A stretch of 64,000 nucleotides of DNA, taken from JABMQB01 sp964575025. GTDB taxonomy: Bacteria > Bacteroidota > Bacteroidia > Bacteroidales > Prolixibacteraceae. Positions 8,350 through 17,545 of the stretch are shown in pieces (the stretch's first letter is position 1; each line of letters opens with the position of its first letter). The notes below the pieces were generated by a model. It saw nothing but the letters and a program-made list of their open reading frames with translations, made no database searches and was not told the origin of the DNA. The stretch covers positions 1 to 64,000 of the forward strand of contig CAZNPV010000017.1 of assembly GCA_964575025.1 (NCBI GenBank), in the 5' to 3' direction. The position numbers were made by a program, and so were the translations under genes.

Positions 8350-9165
8350 TTAATCACACAACATATACATATCCTTTCGGGGATTGATTAAAAGGACAGG
8401 AAGCTCTCCCGCATCTTTAATAATCTTGTTCTCAGGTAACCCGACTATTAAATCGATAATCGAAATATAAGAACTTCCTAAAATTATAATCAGATCGGCC
8501 TTTGATGATTTTGCCAGGTCAAGTGCCTCAAAATGAATTTCCAGGCTGTTTGTCGACCCTTTGAATACTTTTATTCCGAGGTTGAATGTTGAAAAGAGTT
8601 TTTTCAACCAAAGGATGTTTTTCTGTATACTTTTTTTGTTCTCCCTGGCCTTGTCACTGGCTGCTATTGCATTGATTCCGGAACGGTTGAACCGTGCAAA
8701 ATAGGAAGCCCATAAAATGGCATCCCTGGATTCTTTGCGCAGATCAACGGGGAGGATTACTTTTTTATAATCGGATATTGTTGTTTGTTTTTCGTTGATA
8801 AAGAGAAAAGGGACCGGACTGTGGCGGACAGCGCGTGACCATTTGCGGTACAAAGCCTGACGGGCGATGATCAGGATCGCTTCCTGTTCGTCCACCAGGG
8901 GATGGATTGCCTTCACAGGATCTTCATTCAGAAATACAGTATGCACGCGCAGAGAGGGAATATCCCGGTTTACGATTTTCCGGTATCCTTCCAGGACGGT
9001 TTTGGCCAGTTCGGAGTCGTCATGTCTCTTTTTTTGCTGAACAAAAACAAAGCATACCTCCTTCTGAAAGGCAGCTGCCAGTTTTATCCCGTGCAGGATG
9101 AGGTTTTTATCTGAATCGGCATTCTCTGTTAAAACGGCTATTTTCTGTTCTTTACTTTCCGTCAT
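8350..9165 (-). CDS. Universal stress protein, two-domain
   Basis: A 271-aa cytoplasmic protein with two UspA-like halves. The first begins EQKIAVLTENADSDKNLILHG and the second begins YKKVILPVDLRKESRDAIL, each starting a Rossmann-like alpha/beta fold. The C-terminus, ILGSSYISIIDLIVGLPENK then LPVLLIN, fits the end of a UspA domain, although the ATP-binding G-2x-G-9x-G(S/T) motif is not clean. The ORF is open to 9351, but the ATG at 9165 gives the normal N-terminus and avoids overlap with the divergent gene at 9284. It is divergently arranged with the CoA ligase gene; a functional link is not shown. Confidence 0.78.
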   Translation of the reverse strand: MTESKEQKIAVLTENADSDKNLILHGIKLAAAFQKEVCFVFVQQKKRHDDSELAKTVLEGYRKIVNRDIPSLRVHTVFLNEDPVKAIHPLVDEQEAILIIARQALYRKWSRAVRHSPVPFLFINEKQTTISDYKKVILPVDLRKESRDAILWASYFARFNRSGINAIAASDKARENKKSIQKNILWLKKLFSTFNLGIKVFKGSTNSLEIHFEALDLAKSSKADLIIILGSSYISIIDLIVGLPENKIIKDAGELPVLLINPRKDMYMLCD

Positions 9166-9283
9166 GTACGATTTCTTGAAGCAAGGTGCTTTTAAAAGTA
9201 GGTATAATTTTTTACCCTGTGAAAAATCATCATGGGAGTCCCGGGGATTTTTTATTTTTATAAAACAGAAAAACTGAATTTGT

Positions 9284-11350
9284 ATGTTGCATCCAATGTT
9301 GATACATCCGGAGCGTATTGTGGTGGTGGGAGCCTCGAACAATACGGCCAAGCCGGGGGGGAAGATGGTGAAAAACCTGTTGGATAACCGCTTTCCGGGC
9401 TTGCTTTACGGAGTCAATCCCAAAGAGGATACGATCCAGGGTGTGCCCTCCTTTCGTTCGGTTGAGATGTTGCCTGAGGTAGACCTGGCTATTCTGGCCA
9501 TACCGGCCCGGTTTTGTCCCGATGCGGTTGCTGTGTTAGCTCATCAGAAGGGCACCAGAGCATTCATCATTATCTCGGCCGGATTCAGTGAAGAGAGTGA
9601 GGAGGGCCGAATACTCGAGGAGCAGATTGTTGATACGGTGGATGAAGTGGGCGGAACATTGATCGGCCCGAATTGTATCGGGATCATGACCCCTTTTCAT
9701 ACCAGTGTTTTCACCACCCCGGTACAGGCGCTTTCTGCTGACGGGTGCGATTTTATTTCCGGTTCAGGCGGTACAGCTGTATTCATTATGGAGTCAGGAA
9801 TTCCCAAGGGGTTGCGTTTTGCGAGTGTTTTTTCCGTGGGAAACAGTGCCCAGGTGGGCGTGGAGGATGTCCTCAGCCATATGGACGAAACTTTCGATCC
9901 GGCATCCAGTCCGCGTGTAAAGCTGTTGTATATAGAGAATATCGAAGATCCCGATAAATTGCTTTTACATGCTACCTCACTGATCCACAAAGGATGTAAG
10001 ATTGCGGCTATCAAAGCGGGCAGTTCAGAAGCAGGTAGCCGGGCTGCGCTCTCGCATACCGGAGCGCTGACAAGCACCGATTCAGCGGTGGAAGCTCTTT
10101 TCAGGAAAGCAGGGATTGTTCGCTGCTACGGGCGCGAAGAGCTGACAACCGTGGCCAGCGTGTTTATGTGCAAAGAGTTAAAAGGTAAAAATATCGCCAT
10201 CATAACCCATGCCGGCGGGCCCGGGGTAATGCTTACCGATGCCCTGGAAACAGGAGGATTGAAAATTCCGCAGATCAAAGAATCCCCTGCCAGGGAGAGG
10301 CTGAAAGAAAAACTGCACCCCGGTTCTTCGGTGGAAAATCCGATTGACTTCCTGGCTACAGGAACGGCTGAACACCTGGGCTATGTGATCGATGCCTGCG
10401 AAAAGGATTTTGAGGAAGTGGATGGAATGGCTGTTATTTATGGCAGCTCAGGACTTTTTCCAGTCCGCGACGTGTATACCATACTGAATGAGAAAATGCA
10501 TGCCTGCAAGAAGCCGATCTATCCTGTTTTACCCTCTTTTATTGATGTGAAAGAGGATGTTTCCTATTTCCTGTCACATGGGAATGTCAACTTCCCCGAT
10601 GAAGTGTTGCTGGGACGGGCCCTTACGAAGGTGATCCGTACGCCAAAACCTTCCGATGGCACGATATTTAACAAAGGGATTTCTATAGAAAGGATCCGGG
10701 AGATCATTGAAAAAGCTCCTTCAGGGAACCAGAAACCGGAGGTTATTCATGACCTGTTTGATGCCGCCGGGATTCCCCGGGTAAAAGAAACCGTGGTAAC
10801 CAATGAACAGGAAGCTGTACTGGCTGCTTCGAAAATGGGGTTTCCTGTAGTTATGAAGGTTATTGGACCGGTGCACAAAACCGACGTGGGGGGAGTGATC
10901 CTGAATGTCAGAAATGTACAGCAGGTGAAAAATGAGTACCACCACCTCAAAGGGATCCCGGGAACAGAAGCAGTCCTCGTGGCTGAAATGGCAAAAGGAA
11001 CAGAATTGTTCCTGGGAGCAACCTATGAGTATAAATTCGGACATGTGGTGGTCTGCGGAATGGGGGGAATTTATGTGGAAGTAATGAAAGATATCGCTTC
11101 AGGATTGGCCCCTCTTACGTTCGATGAGGCTTTTTCAATGATCAAAAGCCTGAAATCGTACCGGATCCTGAAGGGCTACCGGGGACAGCCGGGTATCGAT
11201 ATCAACCGGTTTGCGGAAATTATAGTCCGCCTGTCCACCTTACTGCGATATGCCGTGGAAATCAAAGAAATGGATATCAATCCGTTGCTGGGAACCGGAA
11301 AAGATATCCTGGCCGTGGATGCACGGATGCGAATGGAGAAAGACGAATAA
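9284..11350 (+). CDS. Acetate/acyl-CoA ligase (ADP-forming), fused alpha-beta
   Basis: ADP-forming acyl-CoA synthetase (688 aa): acyl-CoA + ADP + Pi to acid + ATP + CoA, a substrate-level phosphorylation step in fermenting archaea and bacteria. Alpha-type part: CoA-binding Rossmann domain (VVVGASNN, residues 13-20), then two succinyl-CoA-ligase-like domains carrying the phosphorylated His258 in ALSHTGAL (His257 in Pyrococcus Acd alpha). Beta-type part: ATP-grasp from about residue 460, with PVVMKVIGPVHKTDVGGV. Both parts are fused in one chain, as in many bacterial forms. With VorDABC and PaaK also in this window it could make ATP from branched-chain or aryl acyl-CoA, not only acetyl-CoA. ATG at 9284 and 9296 are both possible starts. 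Confidence 0.9.
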   Translation: MLHPMLIHPERIVVVGASNNTAKPGGKMVKNLLDNRFPGLLYGVNPKEDTIQGVPSFRSVEMLPEVDLAILAIPARFCPDAVAVLAHQKGTRAFIIISAGFSEESEEGRILEEQIVDTVDEVGGTLIGPNCIGIMTPFHTSVFTTPVQALSADGCDFISGSGGTAVFIMESGIPKGLRFASVFSVGNSAQVGVEDVLSHMDETFDPASSPRVKLLYIENIEDPDKLLLHATSLIHKGCKIAAIKAGSSEAGSRAALSHTGALTSTDSAVEALFRKAGIVRCYGREELTTVASVFMCKELKGKNIAIITHAGGPGVMLTDALETGGLKIPQIKESPARERLKEKLHPGSSVENPIDFLATGTAEHLGYVIDACEKDFEEVDGMAVIYGSSGLFPVRDVYTILNEKMHACKKPIYPVLPSFIDVKEDVSYFLSHGNVNFPDEVLLGRALTKVIRTPKPSDGTIFNKGISIERIREIIEKAPSGNQKPEVIHDLFDAAGIPRVKETVVTNEQEAVLAASKMGFPVVMKVIGPVHKTDVGGVILNVRNVQQVKNEYHHLKGIPGTEAVLVAEMAKGTELFLGATYEYKFGHVVVCGMGGIYVEVMKDIASGLAPLTFDEAFSMIKSLKSYRILKGYRGQPGIDINRFAEIIVRLSTLLRYAVEIKEMDINPLLGTGKDILAVDARMRMEKDE

Positions 11351-11558
11351 ACTGAAGGGCTGAAGGGCTGAATTACTGAAGGGCTGAATTACTGAAGNNN
11401 NNNNNNNNNNNNNNNNNNNNNNNNNNNNNNNNNNNNNNNNNNNNNNNNNNNNNNNNNNNNNNNNNNNNNNNNNNNNNNNNNNNNNNNNNNNNNNNNNCTG
11501 AAGGGCTGAATTACTGAAGGGCTGAATTACTGAAGAGCTGAATAAACTGAATGAACTG
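11351..11558. repeat. 16-bp tandem repeat spanning an assembly gap
   Basis: Directly after the CoA ligase stop codon lies a tandem array with the unit ctgaagggctgaatta (16 bp), itself built on the octamer ctgaaggg. Intact copies flank 100 N on both sides and the array decays on the right into ctgaataaactgaatgaactgag. The assembler evidently collapsed here, so the copy number is unknown. Confidence 0.85.
11398..11497. other. Assembly gap (100 N) within the tandem repeat
   Basis: Exactly 100 N with the same repeat unit on both sides, so the gap reflects unresolved repeat length rather than missing genes, although hidden sequence cannot be ruled out. Confidence 0.95.
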
Positions 11559-12038
11559 AGAGGAATCAAGAGCCAGGAACCAGGAACCAGGAACCATGAG
11601 AACGCGAGCAGACAACCAGGATCAGTGATAAGGTGATAAGGTTATCAGTTCCCGATAGGAAATCGGGACTCCGCTTTGCTTCGTGTCGGTTGACAGTTAT
11701 CGGTTGTCATTGTTATCGCAGTTTTATTTGTTCTTTAACGCGAAGGTAGTGAGCCAACAACTACGACAACGCGAGCGAAGCGAGTGGACAAAATCATTCG
11801 GGGGAAGCGCCAGCAAAGGGGCTGAAGCCCCGATTCTTTTAGTTGCCTTTGATCCGTCCGCTAAAGCGGACGGCAAAGGATAATTACATTTTTATACAGT
11901 CTGTTTAGCTAACGGTATCCAAAATCCAGAATCCAACACGAAGCGGACACCCTTACAACAAAATGTCTTTGATCTTTACTGATCTTTTTTTTGATCTATA
12001 TTGATCCTATAATCTTAGCCTCTGTGTCCAATAGTTTT
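11559..12038. other. Gene-free intergenic region with short repeats and palindromes
   Basis: No convincing gene. It contains three copies of the 7-mer caggaac (about 11573-11594), an inverted repeat around cccgataggaaatcggg (near 11655), and the near-perfect palindrome ccgtccgct/agcggacgg at 11854-11873. A 66-codon ORF at 11683 looks like translated repeat sequence. No T-run follows the palindrome, so it is not a clear terminator. The region separates the plus-strand CoA ligase from the minus-strand nrfA. Confidence 0.6.
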
Positions 12039-13577
12039 CTAATCAGGAACCAGTTCTTCTTCGTAGACAGTTGCCGTGCCGTATGTTTTTTCTCTTTCGC
12101 GGGCTGCTTTTTTCCATTGCGGAACGATTGTTTCCAGGAATGTCTTTTTTTCGGCATTCAGTTGGTTCATATCGAGTCCGATGAATTCCTGCGCTTTGGC
12201 TTTGGTATCAATATTGGGGTAGGGTATTGGTTTGTTGTGTCCCATAGACGCCAGCAGTCTGGCCAGTTTGATCCGGGTTTCCTGGACTTCGATGATTCCT
12301 GTGGCGATGACCCGGCTGATTTCGGTAGGGGCATGGAAGGATCCTCCGTGGCTTGCTGCGGCATAGTCCCAGCGCCACTGGGCATGTCTGATTCCTGTGA
12401 GGATCTCTTTCATTTGAGGTTCGGTAGCGCCCAGCTGCCAGGCTTTCTGTGCTTCCACATGGGCATGGACCAACAGTTTTTCCAGCTGGTCGCGGTTATC
12501 AATGATCTGATCCTGCCGTTGGTAGACATTGCGGACCAGTTCTTCTGTTTCTTCACGGTGGCATACCTGGCAGGAGCTGGCTACATTATTCAGGGGTGAT
12601 TGCATTTGATGGTTTGTGAATTTTTGTCCACCCTCACTGATGTATGGCATGTGGCAGTCGGCACAGGCTACGCCGCGTTGTGCATGAATGCCGGTATTGA
12701 AGATTTCATATCCCGGGTGCTGGGCTTTCAACATTGGGGCTTTGCTCAGGGCATGGGTCCAGTCACTGAATTCCAATTCATCGTAATATTCTTCCATGGC
12801 TTCCACGGACAATCCTTTGTCCCAGGGGAAAACAAGGTACTCGGCTTCTTCCACGATATTATTATTGAAATAGTATTCCACATGGCATTGAGCGCACACC
12901 AAGCTTCGCATTTCCTGATAACTAACGCTGGTAATATCGCGTCCTTGACGTTCAAAGGCTTCGATCAGGGCAGGCCGGGTGATCACGAGGTTCATGGTTT
13001 CCGGGGTATGGCAGTCGGCACATCCTATGTGATTGACGATTTCCTCCCCCAGGGCAGCCCAACGGCCGGTATAGAACGGTGCCACCCCAGATTGATTCAT
13101 CAGCCGGGGGACGTCGGGACTTTTGCAGGTCCAGCAGGTGGTGGGCATGGGCCCTTCTGTGGGTGAAAGGGGCCCCCCTGTGCGCAATGTATTCAGCATA
13201 TCGGTAATGGCATAATAGTGGCCGCGCCCCTGGTTGTAATCCTTTGAAAAACTGTACCCTGCCCACAGTACTACCATCCGGGGATCTACTTCCAGCATGT
13301 CAATCATCGCATTTCCGTTGTATTTGCTTCGGAAGGAGGTGTCGGCCGTTCCAAGATACGACTGGTATTCACGGGGATAGTTTTCTCCCCACACCTCATT
13401 TCGTGGTTCAAACCCGCTGATCTGGATTTTGGGAACATTGACCAGCAGGGCTTCGGCTCTGCGTTCGATAATCGACGAAGCCAGCAGTCCCAGCAGGAAT
13501 ACCACCAGAATGGTTGCTCCAAAGAGGAGCCAGGCCAGCCACGGGTGTTTTTCTGTGTGCTTAATAATGCGTTTCAT
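12039..13577 (-). CDS. nrfA: Ammonia-forming cytochrome c nitrite reductase, catalytic subunit
   Basis: Pentaheme NrfA (512 aa from the ATG at 13577) reduces nitrite to ammonium with six electrons in the periplasm. The catalytic haem 1 site is CWTCK (Cys148, Cys151, Lys152), the hallmark lysine ligand. Four standard sites follow: CADCH (186-190), CAQCH (228-232), CADCH (305-309) and CQVCH (336-340). The active-site stretch GGQKFTNHQ is present. Residues 11-37 form an uncleaved membrane anchor, common in Bacteroidota NrfA. The start overlaps the nrfH stop (ATGA), so the two are co-translated. An ATG at 13616 lies inside nrfH and is less likely. Confidence 0.97.
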   Translation of the reverse strand: MKRIIKHTEKHPWLAWLLFGATILVVFLLGLLASSIIERRAEALLVNVPKIQISGFEPRNEVWGENYPREYQSYLGTADTSFRSKYNGNAMIDMLEVDPRMVVLWAGYSFSKDYNQGRGHYYAITDMLNTLRTGGPLSPTEGPMPTTCWTCKSPDVPRLMNQSGVAPFYTGRWAALGEEIVNHIGCADCHTPETMNLVITRPALIEAFERQGRDITSVSYQEMRSLVCAQCHVEYYFNNNIVEEAEYLVFPWDKGLSVEAMEEYYDELEFSDWTHALSKAPMLKAQHPGYEIFNTGIHAQRGVACADCHMPYISEGGQKFTNHQMQSPLNNVASSCQVCHREETEELVRNVYQRQDQIIDNRDQLEKLLVHAHVEAQKAWQLGATEPQMKEILTGIRHAQWRWDYAAASHGGSFHAPTEISRVIATGIIEVQETRIKLARLLASMGHNKPIPYPNIDTKAKAQEFIGLDMNQLNAEKKTFLETIVPQWKKAAREREKTYGTATVYEEELVPD

Positions 13578-14161
13578 GGCGTTGTATTGAATGTTTGCAT
13601 GAATTCTTCCATCCATTCCGGAACCGGACTCTCCGGCAGAGGAACCCGGGCAAAGGGCACACTGGAGAGGCTGTTAACCCTTCCATGGGGCACTTCCCGG
13701 TGGCACTCGATGCACGTCCTGCTCTCCATATTTTCTGTGTGAAAAGAAGCATCCCGCACCAGTTTGGGATCGTTTAACAAATCGGTATGGCAACGGATAC
13801 AATTGTTGCGGACTACCTCAGCACCCTCTTCCTTAATGAAAATTACCTGGGGTTCCTTCCTGAGGGTAAAAATGGTGGCATGCCGCAATCCATCCTTTGC
13901 TTTAAAATAATATTTTGCGGTAACACTGGTATGCGGCACATGGCAGTCGTTGCAGTGGGTAACTTCCCGGTGCGAACTATGGTTCCAGGTGGCATACTGG
14001 GGAGCCATAATGTGGCAGTTGGTACAGGTGGCCGGTTTGTCGGAAAGATAGGAGTGCGCTTTGGATACGTAAACAAGAAACAAAACCGTACCCGTCATTA
14101 CAGCAACAAGAATCATCACCGGGAATCTCCATTTTTCTGGAGGCAGAAATCGTCGGATCAT
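13574..14161 (-). CDS. nrfH: Cytochrome c nitrite reductase small subunit, quinol oxidase
   Basis: NrfH of the NapC/NirT family (195 aa from the ATG at 14161). It is a membrane-anchored tetrahaem cytochrome that takes electrons from menaquinol and hands them to NrfA. A transmembrane helix covers about residues 12-33, followed by four haem motifs: CTNCH (46-50), CNDCH (70-74), CIRCH and CIECH. The longer ORF up to 14272 adds a polar leader that does not fit the family. It is the first gene of the nrfHA operon and diverges from the porin-like gene at 14419. Confidence 0.95.
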   Translation of the reverse strand: MIRRFLPPEKWRFPVMILVAVMTGTVLFLVYVSKAHSYLSDKPATCTNCHIMAPQYATWNHSSHREVTHCNDCHVPHTSVTAKYYFKAKDGLRHATIFTLRKEPQVIFIKEEGAEVVRNNCIRCHTDLLNDPKLVRDASFHTENMESRTCIECHREVPHGRVNSLSSVPFARVPLPESPVPEWMEEFMQTFNTTP

Positions 14162-14330
14162 ATTTGTTTCTTTTCGGTTTCTGTTATGCGATCCTATCCT
14201 TTGTTTGTTGCCTTCCGGAAAGGCATGCCTATGCAATATAAGATTTCCTTTTCGTATTTTTTTATCTTCCAATTAATTTAAAATCAAAATAAATTAGCCT
14301 TCCAGGCTTTTCAGGTATCGCATTGAAATG

Positions 14331-14358
14331 TTGAATTGACACGAATATGTTATTTTTG
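14331..14358 (+). promoter_or_regulatory. Bacteroidota-type promoter of the porin-like gene
   Basis: TTG at 14331-14333 and TATTTTTG at 14351-14358 (17 nt apart) resemble the -33/-7 pair and lie about 60 nt before the start codon. The 257-nt region shared with nrfH is the natural place for nitrite or redox control; no FNR-type site was recognised. Confidence 0.45.
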
Positions 14359-14418
14359 ACAGGTCGGGATAGCAAATAATGGTTATTTAAAAAACATAAA
14401 AATTAATTTACTGCTGTT

Positions 14419-15651
14419 ATGAAAAAAACGGGTTTCGTACTATGTATTTTTCTTTCGCTGACAGGTTACTCACAGGGTTTTTTATCTTCAAAGAACATTC
14501 AGGTTGATCTGTCCGGATTTGTCCGCAACGATTTTATTTTTGATGCAAGGCGCAACTTAGGAGCTGCGGATGATTTGTTCGAATTGTATCCCTTGAAGCC
14601 GGATTATGATGAGAATGGCAAAGACCTGAATGCCGTATCGAGTGCCAAGTTTCTGAATACTTTTTCAAGGTTTGGCGCCCGTTTTTCAGGGCTGGAAATG
14701 GGAAAAGCCAAAATCAGTGGGTTCATTGAATTTGATTTCACGGGAGGAAGCCAGACACCGAACTTGCGTTTACGGCACGCCAATACGCAGATTGAATGGT
14801 CAAAATCGAAACTGCTCATTGGTAGGGCCTGGCATCCTCTGTTTATTGAGAAGGTGTATCCGGCCACGTTAAATGAAAATACCGGCCTGCCGTTCCAGGT
14901 CTTTAACCGGAGTCCACAGGTGAGGTTTACCCATACCCTTACCAAAAATATGGATCTTATTCTTGCTGCGGTTTACCAGTTTGATTACAGCAACCGGGGG
15001 CCTCAGGGGAAGAGCTATCAGTATCAACGCGACGCCCTGATCCCCGATGTAAGCGGACAACTTCAGTTTTACAATGAAAACTGGGTTCTTGGGGCAGCCA
15101 TCGGCTGGAAATCCATTCAACCACGAACCTCAACATCCGGAACCAACGGAACCTTTAAAACCTCTGAAAAACTGAACACTTTATCTGCCCTGGCTTATCT
15201 GAAATATTCAAAAGGGAAGGTTACTCTTATGGCCAAATCGATGTTCGGACAGAATGTGAGTGAAAGTTTGCTTCCGGGAGGCTACGCCGTTGCCAGTCGT
15301 GACGAGGCAACGGGTGCAGAAACATACACACCCCAGAACCATGTTTACAACTGGGTAAACCTGGTCTATGGCGAGGCATGGAAATTCGGCTTGTATGCCG
15401 GTTATTTAAAGAACCTCGGTACCACGGATACCCCGGCAGGACCTTTTTATGGAATGGGCACCGATATCGACAGGATCTATAAGATATCTCCTCAGTTGAT
15501 CTATACGTATAAAAACTTTATGTTTGGGTGGGAGATCAGTATGACAACTGCAGCTTACGGCGATATCGATTATTCCGGTAAAGGAAAAATTATCAATACA
15601 GAAGATGTTACCAATCTAAGGAATATGGTTTCCATAGCGTACCTGTTTTAA
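14419..15651 (+). CDS. Outer-membrane porin-like beta-barrel protein
   Basis: A 410-aa exported protein: signal peptide (MKKTGFVLCIFLSLTGYSQG), then alternating amphipathic strands throughout and a C-terminal aromatic residue (AYLF), as in outer-membrane barrels. Features such as VDLSGFVRNDFIFDARR, GFIEFDFTG and RLRHANTQIEW resemble the DcaP/phosphate-selective porin type, so a 16- or 18-strand porin is likely. The natural solute is unknown. Its divergent position to nrfHA invites the guess of nitrite or nitrate uptake, but this is only context. Confidence 0.7.
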   Translation: MKKTGFVLCIFLSLTGYSQGFLSSKNIQVDLSGFVRNDFIFDARRNLGAADDLFELYPLKPDYDENGKDLNAVSSAKFLNTFSRFGARFSGLEMGKAKISGFIEFDFTGGSQTPNLRLRHANTQIEWSKSKLLIGRAWHPLFIEKVYPATLNENTGLPFQVFNRSPQVRFTHTLTKNMDLILAAVYQFDYSNRGPQGKSYQYQRDALIPDVSGQLQFYNENWVLGAAIGWKSIQPRTSTSGTNGTFKTSEKLNTLSALAYLKYSKGKVTLMAKSMFGQNVSESLLPGGYAVASRDEATGAETYTPQNHVYNWVNLVYGEAWKFGLYAGYLKNLGTTDTPAGPFYGMGTDIDRIYKISPQLIYTYKNFMFGWEISMTTAAYGDIDYSGKGKIINTEDVTNLRNMVSIAYLF

Positions 15652-15745
15652 ATAAAATAGGTTAATTTTAGGGTATCATTATTTTTTAAGGTTGGGTGGA
15701 ATAAAAAGGTGCCAGCCAGCCATAATATTTTAAAAATGTGAACAA

Positions 15746-16177
15746 ATGGCATACGAAATTTCAGTATTCCTCGAGAATAAAATCGGGCATTTTGAACAAA
15801 TAACAGCTATCCTCAGGGATGCAGGGGTTAACATCAGGTCGATTACTCTGAACAATATTTCGCATGGCTGGGCTGTTTTGAATCTGTTGGCCGACCAGCC
15901 TGAGAAAGCCTATCGGTTGTTGTCGGAGAAAGGCCATTCGGTTGCTCTGCGGGAGGTTCTTGCGCTGGAGATGAAAGATGAAGCCGGAGGCCTGGATGAG
16001 TTGCTTCTGAAGTTGTCCAGGGCCGGTGTTCATTTCGATAATGCCTACAGTCGTCTTCTTTCCGGGAAAAATATGGCTATCCTGATTCTTGAGGTTCCCG
16101 ATGTGATTGAAGCCAGGGAAAGGCTTGCGAAAGCAGGGATTGTTATTCTCGATGATTCAGTTGTTTACGGCTATTAA
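15746..16177 (+). CDS. Tandem ACT-domain protein (upstream of PaaK)
   Basis: A 143-aa cytoplasmic protein made of two ACT domains (about 3-70 and 72-143). The first opens with ISVFLENKIGHFEQITAIL, typical of amino-acid-binding ACT folds. It shares this opening with the protein at 17546, and the two paralogues bracket the phenylacetate-CoA ligase gene. ACT proteins of this kind are commonly linked to phenylacetate-CoA ligase and indolepyruvate oxidoreductase genes and are presumed to sense aromatic or branched-chain amino acids. The regulated target is unproven. Confidence 0.8.
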   Translation: MAYEISVFLENKIGHFEQITAILRDAGVNIRSITLNNISHGWAVLNLLADQPEKAYRLLSEKGHSVALREVLALEMKDEAGGLDELLLKLSRAGVHFDNAYSRLLSGKNMAILILEVPDVIEARERLAKAGIVILDDSVVYGY

Positions 16178-16242
16178 ACAATCGCAGCACATCCTGTTAT
16201 GCGAAACCCCGGAACCATCTAGGAACAGGCAATTTTTGATGT

Positions 16243-17541
16243 ATGATCTGGAATGAAAACATAGAGTGCTCCGGCCGGGAGCAGATGAGGCAGCTTCAGA
16301 GCGAAAGGTTGCTGGAAACGGTGAAAAGAGTGTATTCAAATGTTTCCAGCTACAGGAAAAAAATGCAGGAAACGGAGCTGGTCCCGGAAGATATCAGAAG
16401 CATCGATGATTTGCCGTTACTTCCTTTCACCGATAAATCGGATTTACGTGATCATTATCCGTTCGGGATGTTTACCGTTCCGATGAGTGAGATTGTGAGG
16501 CTTCATGCCAGTTCAGGGACTACCGGCAAGCCGGTTGTTGTGGGGTATACACGCAGGGATCTGAACATGTGGGCTGAGGTAGTAACCCGGGCCTTATGCA
16601 TGGCCGGGGCTCATAAAAACGACATCGTCCAGGTTGCTTATGGGTACGGGTTGTTTACAGGAGGCCTCGGTTTGCATTACGGTACCGAAAACCTGGGTGC
16701 TACTGTAATCCCCATATCAGGAGGGAACACAAAAAAGCAAATTCAGTTAATGCAGGATTTCGGGTCGACCGTGATTTCCTGTACGCCTTCGTATGCTTTG
16801 CACCTGGCAGAAGCATTTAACGACCTGGGAATCGATCCTGCGGAAATGAAGCTGCGGATCGGCCTGTTTGGGGCGGAACCCTGGAGCGAGAATATGCGCA
16901 AAGAGATTGAAGAGAAACTGAAGATTAAAGCGATCGATATTTATGGATTAAGCGAAATAGTAGGCCCGGGGGTTTCCTGTGAATGTGAAGCACAAAACGG
17001 GATGCATGTGAATGAAGACCATTTTATCCCTGAAATTATTGACCCGGAAACGTTACAGCCTTTGCAGGCCGGGGAACTCGGCGAACTGGTTTTTACGACC
17101 CTTACCAAGGAGGGGATTCCCCTGATCCGGTACCGTACGCGCGACCTTACCCGGCTCAATTACGCGAAGTGTGCCTGCGGGCGGACGCTGGTGCGAATGG
17201 ATAAATGCCTCGGCCGGAGCGACGACATGCTCATCATCCGGGGTGTGAATGTTTTTCCGTCGCAGATTGAAAGCATCCTGCTCGAAATGAGCGAAACCGA
17301 ACCCCACTACCTGCTCGTCGTGGATCGGGAAGGAACCCTGGATACCCTTCATGTGATGGTGGAAGTGCAGGAGCAGTTTTTCTCCGATGAAATAAAACAA
17401 CTTCAGGCACTGAGAACGAAAATTACGGATGCGATGCAAAGTACCCTGGGCCTTTCGGTTCATGTGAAACTGGTGGAACCTAAAACCATCGAACGTACAT
17501 CGGGAAAAGCAAAAAGAGTAATCGACAACAGAAAAATGTAA
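16243..17541 (+). CDS. paaK: Phenylacetate-CoA ligase (AMP-forming)
   Basis: An acyl-adenylate-forming enzyme (432 aa) of the PaaK family, activating phenylacetate or a related aryl acid to its CoA thioester with ATP going to AMP. The P-loop-like motif SSGTTGKP lies at residues 89-96, the family stretch YGLSEIVGPGVSCEC is central, and the hinge/A8 region is GRSDDMLIIRGVNVFPSQIE. The length matches PaaK. No aerobic paa genes are present. In anaerobic Bacteroidota and archaea this gene usually accompanies aryl-pyruvate oxidation and may work with an oxidoreductase of the Ior/Vor type. The next gene starts 4 nt after its stop. Confidence 0.9.
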   Translation: MIWNENIECSGREQMRQLQSERLLETVKRVYSNVSSYRKKMQETELVPEDIRSIDDLPLLPFTDKSDLRDHYPFGMFTVPMSEIVRLHASSGTTGKPVVVGYTRRDLNMWAEVVTRALCMAGAHKNDIVQVAYGYGLFTGGLGLHYGTENLGATVIPISGGNTKKQIQLMQDFGSTVISCTPSYALHLAEAFNDLGIDPAEMKLRIGLFGAEPWSENMRKEIEEKLKIKAIDIYGLSEIVGPGVSCECEAQNGMHVNEDHFIPEIIDPETLQPLQAGELGELVFTTLTKEGIPLIRYRTRDLTRLNYAKCACGRTLVRMDKCLGRSDDMLIIRGVNVFPSQIESILLEMSETEPHYLLVVDREGTLDTLHVMVEVQEQFFSDEIKQLQALRTKITDAMQSTLGLSVHVKLVEPKTIERTSGKAKRVIDNRKM

Positions 17542-17545
17542 GGAA

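Noticed and set aside
9166..9351. N-terminal extension of the universal stress protein
   Set aside because: The added 62 residues have no domain character and would overlap the divergent CoA ligase gene; the ATG at 9165 is a better start.
11351..11558. CRISPR array
   Set aside because: The repeats are directly adjacent 16-bp units without spacers, and no cas genes are near.
11683..11883. 66-codon plus-strand ORF
   Set aside because: Its translation mirrors repetitive intergenic sequence (RERSEWTKSFGG, PSAKADGKG) and contains palindromic repeats; no domain, no promoter.
12600..13166. 188-codon ORF antisense to nrfA (and a 202-codon one at 11991)
   Set aside because: They lie fully or largely on the opposite strand of the clear pentahaem gene; their length reflects its codon composition.
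13787..14281. 164-codon ORF antisense to nrfH
   Set aside because: Same reason: shadow of the tetrahaem gene.
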